64,000 nt of DNA. Source: Bacteroidota bacterium (GTDB taxonomy: Bacteria; Bacteroidota; Bacteroidia; Flavobacteriales; Flavobacteriaceae). The first letter of the stretch is position 1. The number at the start of each line of letters is the position of its first letter. The translations under genes and the position numbers were made by a program. Shown here in pieces: positions 25,083 through 32,397 of the stretch. Under the pieces are notes generated by a model. It saw only the letters and a list, made by a program, of their open reading frames with translations. It had not been told where the DNA came from and made no database searches. Location: NCBI GenBank assembly GCA_023434025.1, contig JAEYTL010000008.1:62001-126000 (forward strand). Direction: 5' to 3'.

Positions 25083-27416
25083 TTAATTCGCAATCTTAGT
25101 GCTTGAATCTGTATCAAACTGCAAGATATAGCCTCCTTTATTGGAATATCCGCCGTTTGAATCTTTCACATATTCAAATTTGTGCCCTAACTGTTCTGTT
25201 ATTTCATCTTTTGCCAGAGCTTCAAAATTTTTATCCTGAAATAACCGTACCAAGGCATCAAAAGTGACATCAAATCCTTTGATTGCATCTTCCGTTGCTT
25301 CAAAGTTATATTTTCGTTTAAAACTGGCTTTGAATGTATTTAGCTGATGAAGGTTATTCCGTTTTGAATACGAAGGATAAATCGTATTCAAAGCCTTAAA
25401 TCTCATTTCTGAAAAGCCTTCTTTTTGAATAGACTCTTTCGGCTCCATCAGAGCCAACTGAATCGTGTAGTCCTGCGAATGTTTAAGGAGTATCGTTGTG
25501 GTATTTAAAATCAATCCTATTTTATCGGTATTGAGAAGAACATAATTTTTTTTATTCAAGATTAATTCTTTGACTAATGTTTCCTCTTCTAATACATCTT
25601 TTCCCGAAATCTTAATAAGTCTTACTTTGGGGAAGTTTTGCAGAATAAAATCCTCACTTAAAGCATTAACCGCATCACTGACGACAACTAAATTCCCGTT
25701 CTTACCCGCAATGTATTTTAGAACCATTGCTGTTAAATCCTGCTTAGACGGAATACTGACAAAAGTTGTGGCCGGTTTCTGAAGATGCTCATCAAAGCTG
25801 GTAACAATAAGCGGAATGCTATTTTTTGACGCAAATTCACCGATTCTTTCACTATTTATTCCTTCTGAATAGTAAAAAACCGCTTTTGATTTATCAACAT
25901 TATTTTTCTTAAGGGCAGCAACCTCTGCTTTTGCATCCTTACCGGTTTCAACCTGTGTGTTTTTTACTTCAATCATTACCCCCATGACTTTGAGCGAATC
26001 AATCGCAAAGTTAGCTCCTGCAAAAAATTCAATTTCTTTAGACGGCTCAGCAATTGGGTTTTGGATAAAACTCAAATATTTTTCGCTGGAAAATGATGTC
26101 AGAAATGTAACTTCCTTTTTTTCGATTTTGTTAATCGTTTTAAGTAATCCGACTGGCTCAACATTACTTTTTATTATTGCTGTATTTTTTGAATCCGCAA
26201 CAGTTGCTTCTTTTTGCGGTTTTATATATTCCAATACTCTATCCGAAGGCATTTTGATAACCATACCGGCTTTCACTCCTTCATTAAGTAAAGGATTCTG
26301 TTCCAATAGCTTTTCCTGGGTTACTCCTGCCATTTTAGACAAGCCGTACAAAGTTTCCTTTGGCTGTATTTGGTAATCGACCCAGGTATTTTTTTCTGTA
26401 TTTGACTGAAGTGGCTTTGTCTGTACAACGTTGCTTTCTTGTACTATTTCTTCTGTTTTAAGATTTTCTTCAGGATTTATCTCTGAAATTAATTCCTGTT
26501 CTTCTGGCTTCTGGTCATTTACCGTAACTGCAACAATCTCCTGCTTTACTTCTTGCTGATTTGATTTTTCCGGAACTTTTATTTCTTGTTTTACGTCAGC
26601 TTTTTGAGTCAGTATTGATGACTTTTCTCCCGGAACATTTATGCGTTGCCCCGTTTGAAGCATTCTGACAATTTGCGGATTTTGTCGTTCCAGTTCTTCA
26701 ATGGTCACACCATAGCGTTTGGACAAACCATATTTTGTTTCTCCGGCCTGAACCAAATGAAACTGTCCGCTTTCATTGTCTTCTTTCCGGTTGCTTTTAG
26801 CAGGTATTCGCAAAATCTGACCGCTTTTTAAAATTCCGGTCAAATTGTTGGCATCTCTTAAATCATTAACCGTTATCCCATATCTTCTTGATATTCCGTA
26901 CAGGGTTTCACCGGGAAGCACTTCGTAAGTAACAAACTCTGATGAAAGGGAATTTGGTCTTGTATTTTTAGATGTTGCCGGATGTGTATCAACTCCTCCG
27001 CTGATTTCCAATTGATGACCCGCCTGAAGCATGTTGACTATATGCGGGTTTTGTTTTTCTAATTCAGCTATAGATACCCCGTACCGTCTGGATAATCCAA
27101 ACTTGGTTTCTCCGAATTCTACTCTGTGGTAAATGATACCCGGAACAGATTGGGAAGAATTACTTTCCGGTTTCGACTTATCTGATTGAATTTTTATGGC
27201 GGAATCCGGAACAACAATCACCTGACCTTCTTTAATTCCTTCAGAAATATTGGGATTCAGCTGGTATAAATCATTTGGAGTGACACGGTATTTCCGAGCA
27301 ATAGAAGTTACTGTTTCGCCTTTAACGACGGTGTGTTTAGATATTTCCTCCTGAGCAAGCCCCAAAAAAATATTCAATTGAAATACAAGCAGAAACAGTA
27401 AAAAATGTTTGTTCAT
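25083..27416 (-). CDS. LysM and periplasmic-binding-like (PBP1) domain protein
   Basis: A 777-residue exported protein. Start set at the ATG before NKHFLLFLLVFQLNIFLGLAQ (signal peptide). Five LysM modules follow: about 27-75, 95-140, 160-205, 220-265 and 340-390, each with a GETxxxLSRRYGV-like core, separated by a Glu/Lys/Val-rich linker. From about 430 on, the sequence resembles type I periplasmic-binding folds (FFAGANFAIDSLKVMGV, VFYYSEGINSERIGEFASKNSIPLIVTS). It probably binds peptidoglycan in the periplasm. The gene lies 23 bases upstream of the adhesin gene on the same strand, so it likely heads the operon adhesin, PorP/SprF and OmpA-family protein. Confidence 0.9.
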   Translation of the reverse strand: MNKHFLLFLLVFQLNIFLGLAQEEISKHTVVKGETVTSIARKYRVTPNDLYQLNPNISEGIKEGQVIVVPDSAIKIQSDKSKPESNSSQSVPGIIYHRVEFGETKFGLSRRYGVSIAELEKQNPHIVNMLQAGHQLEISGGVDTHPATSKNTRPNSLSSEFVTYEVLPGETLYGISRRYGITVNDLRDANNLTGILKSGQILRIPAKSNRKEDNESGQFHLVQAGETKYGLSKRYGVTIEELERQNPQIVRMLQTGQRINVPGEKSSILTQKADVKQEIKVPEKSNQQEVKQEIVAVTVNDQKPEEQELISEINPEENLKTEEIVQESNVVQTKPLQSNTEKNTWVDYQIQPKETLYGLSKMAGVTQEKLLEQNPLLNEGVKAGMVIKMPSDRVLEYIKPQKEATVADSKNTAIIKSNVEPVGLLKTINKIEKKEVTFLTSFSSEKYLSFIQNPIAEPSKEIEFFAGANFAIDSLKVMGVMIEVKNTQVETGKDAKAEVAALKKNNVDKSKAVFYYSEGINSERIGEFASKNSIPLIVTSFDEHLQKPATTFVSIPSKQDLTAMVLKYIAGKNGNLVVVSDAVNALSEDFILQNFPKVRLIKISGKDVLEEETLVKELILNKKNYVLLNTDKIGLILNTTTILLKHSQDYTIQLALMEPKESIQKEGFSEMRFKALNTIYPSYSKRNNLHQLNTFKASFKRKYNFEATEDAIKGFDVTFDALVRLFQDKNFEALAKDEITEQLGHKFEYVKDSNGGYSNKGGYILQFDTDSSTKIAN

Positions 27417-27465
27417 TTGTTGAATTTGCAATAGTAAATAAAAACTTACTTTTAATCTATAAATT

Positions 27466-27503
27466 TAAAAAAAAACCTTCAGAAGTTAAACACTTCCAAA
27501 GGT
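27466..27503 (-). terminator. Terminator after glyA
   Basis: A hairpin AACCTTCAGAAGT / ACTTCCAAAGGTT (mostly paired, small mismatch) is preceded on the plus strand by a run of A, which is a T tract on the transcribed minus strand. Confidence 0.7.
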
Positions 27504-27531
27504 TGTTATTAAGATTGTTATTAACAATTTT

Positions 27532-28806
27532 TTAATAAACAAAAATGGCTCTTTCACCCATGAAATCATTGACTTCATTAGCTACTTGCTCAATAACCGT
27601 TTCATCGGTATGGTTGTTGATAACGCGGTCAATAAATTCAACAACAGTTTCCATATCTGCTTCTACCAGACCTCTGGTTGTGATGGCCGGTGTACCCACC
27701 CGAATACCTGAAGTCACAAACGGCGATTTATCATCAAACGGCACCATGTTCTTATTTACTGTGATCTCTGCTTTCACTAAAGCATTTTCTGCCTCTTTTC
27801 CGGTAATATTTTTGTTGCGTAAATCTATCAGCATCATGTGATTATCGGTTCCGCCAGAGATAATATGATAACCTCTTTTCACGAAAGCTTCTGCCATAGC
27901 TTTGGCATTTTTCTGAACCTGAAGGGCATATCTGAAAAACTCATCAGACAAAGCTTCACCGAAAGCGACTGCTTTTGCGGCGATAATGTGTTCCAGAGGA
28001 CCTCCCTGATTGCCCGGAAAAACGGCAGCATCCAAGAGAGAAGACATCATTCTGGTTTCCCCTTTAGGTGTTTTAATTCCAAACGGGTTTTCAAAATCCT
28101 GTCCCATTAAAATCATCCCGCCACGGGGTCCGCGAAGGGTTTTGTGTGTGGTAGTCGTGATAACATGACAATGCGGAACCGGATCATTAAGTAATCCTTT
28201 GGCAATCAATCCGGCCGGATGTGAAATATCTGCCAGTAAAACAGCTCCCACGCTGTCTGCTATTTCCCGGAAACGTTTAAAATCCATATCCCTGGAATAA
28301 GCCGAAGCTCCGGCAATAATCATTTTTGGTTGTTCCTGTGTGGCAATCGCCTGAATTTTGTCGTAATTCAAACGACCGGTTTCTTTTTCTACACCATAGA
28401 ATACCGGATTGTATAAACGGCCAGAAAAATTAACCGGCGAACCGTGTGTTAAATGACCACCATGTGATAAGTCAAAGCCAAGTATTTTATCTCCGGGTTT
28501 CAGACAGGCAAAAAATACGGCTGTATTGGCCTGCGAACCGGAATGCGGCTGAACATTGACATATTCGGCTCCGAACAAAGCTTTAGCCCTGTCGATTGCA
28601 ATCTGTTCAACCTGATCTACCACTTCGCATCCTCCGTAATACCGTTTACCGGGATAACCTTCGGCATATTTATTTGTTAATACGGAACCTGCGGCTTCCA
28701 TAACCTGATCACTGACAAAGTTCTCAGAAGCAATCAATTCCAATCCGTGAATTTGTCTGTCCTGCTCATCTAAAATAAGCTCGAAAATTTGTTCGTCGCG
28801 TTGCAT
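27532..28806 (-). CDS. glyA: Serine hydroxymethyltransferase
   Basis: A 424-residue PLP enzyme that interconverts serine and glycine with tetrahydrofolate. Start set at the ATG giving MQRDEQIFELILDEQDRQ, the usual N terminus; a 60-codon upstream extension is non-coding in style. Landmarks: GLELIASENF, YAEGYPGKRYYGGCEVVD, PHSGSQAN, and the PLP lysine in VITTTTHKTLRGPRGG. It is cytoplasmic and has its own promoter (minus-strand TAAATTTG at 28833-28840), divergent from fahA. Confidence 0.98.
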   Translation of the reverse strand: MQRDEQIFELILDEQDRQIHGLELIASENFVSDQVMEAAGSVLTNKYAEGYPGKRYYGGCEVVDQVEQIAIDRAKALFGAEYVNVQPHSGSQANTAVFFACLKPGDKILGFDLSHGGHLTHGSPVNFSGRLYNPVFYGVEKETGRLNYDKIQAIATQEQPKMIIAGASAYSRDMDFKRFREIADSVGAVLLADISHPAGLIAKGLLNDPVPHCHVITTTTHKTLRGPRGGMILMGQDFENPFGIKTPKGETRMMSSLLDAAVFPGNQGGPLEHIIAAKAVAFGEALSDEFFRYALQVQKNAKAMAEAFVKRGYHIISGGTDNHMMLIDLRNKNITGKEAENALVKAEITVNKNMVPFDDKSPFVTSGIRVGTPAITTRGLVEADMETVVEFIDRVINNHTDETVIEQVANEVNDFMGERAIFVY

Positions 28807-28849
28807 TTGATAATATTTCGTTAAATTGAGCCCAAATTTACGAAAATTG

Positions 28850-28880
28850 TTTGTTAAATTAATAGTAAATAATATATTTG
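28850..28880 (+). promoter_or_regulatory. Promoter of fahA
   Basis: TTTG (28850-28853), 19-base spacer and TATATTTG (28873-28880) match the Bacteroidota consensus. The ATG follows 35 bases later. The -7 element of the divergent glyA gene (minus strand, 28833-28840) lies only ten bases from this -33 element. Confidence 0.8.
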
Positions 28881-28915
28881 GTTGATAATTTTTCAACATT
28901 AAATTCAACAAAAAA

Positions 28916-30199
28916 ATGCCCATAACAGCAAATAATCCGAATCGAAAATCTTGGATTGAGGTTCCGCAGGACAGTGACTTTCCCATTCAAAATATTCCCT
29001 TTGGAGTTTTTTTAACCAAAGATGATATTATTACTATCGGGACGCGTATCGGCGATTGTGCCATCGATTTGGGTGCTATGCAACAATTAAACTATTTTGA
29101 GGGAATTGAACTGACCGATGATATGTTCATGCAGGATACTTTGAATGACTTTATTTCTGACGGTAAAAAAACCTGGCGGTTAGTGAGAAACAGAATCGCC
29201 GATTTATTTGACAGTGAAAACCCGAAATTAAGAGACAACAAAGCCCATCGTGAAATTATTATTTTCGACATACAGGAGGTAGAGATGCAATTGCCTGTAT
29301 TAATCGGTGATTATACTGATTTTTATTCCAGTAAAGAACATGCTACGAATGTAGGGAAAATGTTTCGCGACCCTGAAAATGCTTTATTACCGAATTGGTT
29401 GCACATTCCGGTTGGCTACCACGGCAGAAGTTCAACCGTTATTCCTTCCGGAATTCCGGTACATCGTCCTATGGGACAAACGTTACCCAACGGAGAAACA
29501 CAACCTGTTTTTGGCCCTTCACGACTCGTTGATTTTGAACTGGAAACGGCTTTCATTACTACCGATGCCAACATCATGGGAGAAAATATTCCGGTTACAG
29601 AAGCAGAAGACTATATTTTTGGGATGGTTTTACTGAATGACTGGAGTGCCAGAGATATGCAAAAATGGGAATACGTGCCACTTGGACCTTTTTTAGCAAA
29701 GAATTTTGCTACATCCATTTCACCCTGGATTGTAACAATGGATGCCCTTGAACCTTTTAGAACCAAAGGTCCCAAACAGGAACCCGCTCCACTCCCTTAC
29801 CTGCAACAAAAGGGAAAAAACGCCTATGACATTAACCTGGAGGTTTATATCACTCCAAACAACGACGAACCTAATTTGGTAAGCAAATCAAACTTTAAAT
29901 ACCTGTATTGGTCAATGGCTCAACAACTGGCTCATCACACCTCCAACGGTTGCAAAGTAAACTCTGGTGATATGATGGGATCAGGAACAATTTCCGGTCC
30001 GACTCCCGAAAGTTTTGGTTCGATGCTGGAACTGACCTGGGGCGGAAAAAATCCGATAAAATTATCTGACGGAACGGAACGGAAGTTTATTGAAGATAAT
30101 GATACCGTCACCATGAAAGGGTATTGCAAAAACAGTCAGGTCCGGATAGGGTTCGGCGAAGTATCCAGCAAGCTGTTACCAACTTTTGTGAGAAAATAA
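28916..30199 (+). CDS. fahA: Fumarylacetoacetase
   Basis: A 427-residue hydrolase of the last step of tyrosine and homogentisate breakdown, giving fumarate and acetoacetate. Landmarks: DYTDFYSSKEHATNVG (catalytic His and metal Asp), LPVGYHGRSSTVIPSG, GPSRLVDFELETAF (metal-binding acidic residues), LLNDWSARDMQKWEYVPLGPFLAKNF, and the C-terminal GDMMGSGTISGP. The length is typical for bacterial FahA. Other genes of the homogentisate pathway are not in the window. It is a single gene closed by a strong terminator. Confidence 0.98.
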   Translation: MPITANNPNRKSWIEVPQDSDFPIQNIPFGVFLTKDDIITIGTRIGDCAIDLGAMQQLNYFEGIELTDDMFMQDTLNDFISDGKKTWRLVRNRIADLFDSENPKLRDNKAHREIIIFDIQEVEMQLPVLIGDYTDFYSSKEHATNVGKMFRDPENALLPNWLHIPVGYHGRSSTVIPSGIPVHRPMGQTLPNGETQPVFGPSRLVDFELETAFITTDANIMGENIPVTEAEDYIFGMVLLNDWSARDMQKWEYVPLGPFLAKNFATSISPWIVTMDALEPFRTKGPKQEPAPLPYLQQKGKNAYDINLEVYITPNNDEPNLVSKSNFKYLYWSMAQQLAHHTSNGCKVNSGDMMGSGTISGPTPESFGSMLELTWGGKNPIKLSDGTERKFIEDNDTVTMKGYCKNSQVRIGFGEVSSKLLPTFVRK

Positions 30200-30205
30200 A
30201 AATGC

Positions 30206-30233
30206 CTCCGGTTTTCTGACCGGAGTTTTTTTT
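30206..30233 (+). terminator. Terminator after fahA
   Basis: CTCCGGT, six-base loop, ACCGGAG, then eight T residues. Confidence 0.9.
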
Positions 30234-30334
30234 ATCACAAAAAGAGAGGAACAAAAACAAATACACCGGGTATCTTTTCTATGCTCACTTTTCTACCCTA
30301 TACGCTCTATTCTCTGTATTACAGGCACGAATTT

Positions 30335-30480
30335 CCAGCCCGGATTGAAGTGGAAAGCCTTTTGCCGGATTGCTGTATTTTTTCTTGCTGAAAAAGAGCG
30401 ACCAACGGAAGCTCCTTTTTGAGCTTAGAAAAAAACAACAAGACAAAAAAGCTTGTAACGGAAAGCCGGAATCGCTTCAG
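30335..30480 (+). repeat. Structured interspersed element, copy A
   Basis: A long imperfect hairpin (arms about 30378-30399 and 30411-30434) has an 11-nt loop, GACCAACGGAA. Short direct repeats flank it: TTGAAGTGGAAAGCC (30345-30359) and TTGTAACGGAAAGCC (30453-30467). A second copy with the same architecture is at 44291-44432. This fills most of the 313-base gap between fahA and the following lipoprotein gene, and no coding potential is visible. A -7 element (TATATTTG, 30490-30497) begins ten bases beyond its end. Confidence 0.75.
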
Positions 30481-30512
30481 AAAAAAAATTATATTTGCTG
30501 AAATTTTAACTG

Positions 30513-31694
30513 ATGAAAAAAATTACGCTCTTGCTTATTGTTTTTATTTTGGCCTCCTGCGGCGTAAAACAAACCATGAACAGGTTGACATCCGGCGATT
30601 ATGACGGTGCCATTGAGTCAGCCGTTAGTGGTTTACGCGGCAACAAAAACGCCAAAGGAAAACAAGATTATGTTTATTTGCTGGAAGAAGCTTTTGCAAA
30701 AGCCAAAGAACGGGATTTACGAAATATTGAAACGTGGTCAAAAGATGCCAATCCGGTGAATTTGGAAAAAATTTTCAATACCTACATATCGTTAAACAAC
30801 AGACAAGAGCTGATCAGACCTTTGCTCCCGTTAAAGCTTTTAAACGAAGGCCGGGATGCCATTTTTCCGATGGACAATTATTCTACTGAGATTGTAAACA
30901 GCAAAAATGCGTTGTCTAACTATTTATATACCAATTCAAAGAATATTTTAAAAACAGCCAATAAGCAGGAAGCCCGAAAAGTTGTTGAGGATTTAACCTA
31001 CCTGAATCAGATAAATCCCGGCTTTAAAGATGTAAACAACCTGATAGAGGAAGCCCGCTTTAAAGGAACTGATTTTGTTCATGTTTATACCAAAAACGAA
31101 ACCAACATTATGATTCCGGTTCGCCTTCAGAATGATTTGCTTGATTTTAGTACCTATGGCTTAAACGACAAGTGGACAGTTTATCACAGCAACAGACAAC
31201 AGGGAATCACATACGATTTTGGTATTATTCTGAATTTCAGGGAAATTACTATTTCGCCGGAGCAAATCCGTGAAAAAGAAATCACACAGGAAAAACAGGT
31301 GAAAGACGGTGTAAAAAATCTTGTGGATGCCAACGGAACTATTGTTCGTGACAGTTTAGGCAATCCTATTAAAGTGGATAAGTTTATTACTGTAAAAGGA
31401 ACAGCTTATCAGTTTACACAATTTAAAGCCTGCCAGGTTACAGCCAAAGTAGATTATATTGATTTTAACAATAACCAGTTAGTTAATGCTTACCCCTTGT
31501 CGAGTGAGTTTATTTTTGAGCATATTTATGCTACATTCCGTGGCGACCGGAGGGCTTTTGATGAACAATACAATTCCTATTTCGGCCGTAGAGCCGTTCC
31601 GTTTCCGTCAAATGAGCAAATGGTTTATGATACGGGTGAGGATTTGAAAATGAAACTGAAAGACATCATCAGCAGAAACCGGATAAGAAGGTAA
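30513..31694 (+). CDS. Conserved flavobacterial lipoprotein, function unknown
   Basis: A 393-residue protein with a lipoprotein signal (MKKITLLLIVFILASCG, Cys 16). The N-terminal part is helical with a TPR-like start (LTSGDYDGAIESAVSGLRGN), while the C-terminal half (about 185-390) is beta-rich, with a variable loop VDANGTIVRDSLGNPIKVDK. No enzymatic motifs are visible. The promoter is TATATTTG at 30490-30497, directly after repeat element A. I recall similar proteins of unknown function in Flavobacteriaceae only. Confidence 0.8.
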   Translation: MKKITLLLIVFILASCGVKQTMNRLTSGDYDGAIESAVSGLRGNKNAKGKQDYVYLLEEAFAKAKERDLRNIETWSKDANPVNLEKIFNTYISLNNRQELIRPLLPLKLLNEGRDAIFPMDNYSTEIVNSKNALSNYLYTNSKNILKTANKQEARKVVEDLTYLNQINPGFKDVNNLIEEARFKGTDFVHVYTKNETNIMIPVRLQNDLLDFSTYGLNDKWTVYHSNRQQGITYDFGIILNFREITISPEQIREKEITQEKQVKDGVKNLVDANGTIVRDSLGNPIKVDKFITVKGTAYQFTQFKACQVTAKVDYIDFNNNQLVNAYPLSSEFIFEHIYATFRGDRRAFDEQYNSYFGRRAVPFPSNEQMVYDTGEDLKMKLKDIISRNRIRR

Positions 31695-31842
31695 CAGATT
31701 CTGCTTTATACTACGCATAAGAATAAACAGAAACCCGGTTATAGAACGGTAAAACGGAACTACACATTGATTGAACAACTTCTGTTCAACAATTATTTTA
31801 TGACATACTGAAGCGGTTTTGCTGAGAATGAGGCTCGCTAAA

Positions 31843-32232
31843 CTAGATTACAAAAGGCTTTAAATCTGTTACTACAATTCCGTCATGCGATTCATTGTAC
31901 ACACATTTTCCGTTTTTAATAAGCAGGATTTGTGGCGATTGGTGTATAATATTAAATCGATTGGCTATTTCGTTTGAAATGTTCCTGTGTGCTAATAAGT
32001 CTAAAAAATAAGGTTGTAATTCTTCTTCCGAAAAATCATATTCGTTTTCAAAGTTCTTCAACGCAAAACGGCTGATGCTGCATCGCGTGCTGTGCTTAAA
32101 AATCAAAACCGATTGTTGATGCGATAATTCGATAAGTTCATTAAGCTGCCCCAAATCGGTTAGCATCCTCCATCTTACTTTGGATGAATTTCCCTCTTCT
32201 GAACTCCCGAATAAATTTGCAAAAAAACTCAT
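31843..32232 (-). CDS. ytxJ: Bacillithiol-system redox protein YtxJ
   Basis: A 129-residue thioredoxin-fold monothiol protein. The motif FKHSTRCSISRFALKNFE (single active Cys) and the cis-Pro region HQSPQILLIKNGK match YtxJ proteins, which occur in bacillithiol-making Firmicutes and Bacteroidota. It probably reduces protein-bacillithiol disulfides. Start set at the ATG before SFFANLFG; an ATG seven codons earlier is possible. It is cytoplasmic and divergent from clpB. It implies that the host makes bacillithiol, although bsh genes are not in the window. Confidence 0.85.
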   Translation of the reverse strand: MSFFANLFGSSEEGNSSKVRWRMLTDLGQLNELIELSHQQSVLIFKHSTRCSISRFALKNFENEYDFSEEELQPYFLDLLAHRNISNEIANRFNIIHQSPQILLIKNGKCVYNESHDGIVVTDLKPFVI

Positions 32233-32397
32233 TTTTGACGTATTTAAAGACATTTTGACTTGCTTTTAAAGCAATTTCATTCAAAAACCAGTCATTTTGT
32301 CTTAGATTTATATTTGGAATAATAGTTGACTAAACCTTTACAAAGATATCGAATTAAAAGGCATTGAGTTGCCTCAAAAAACATAAAAATACAACAG

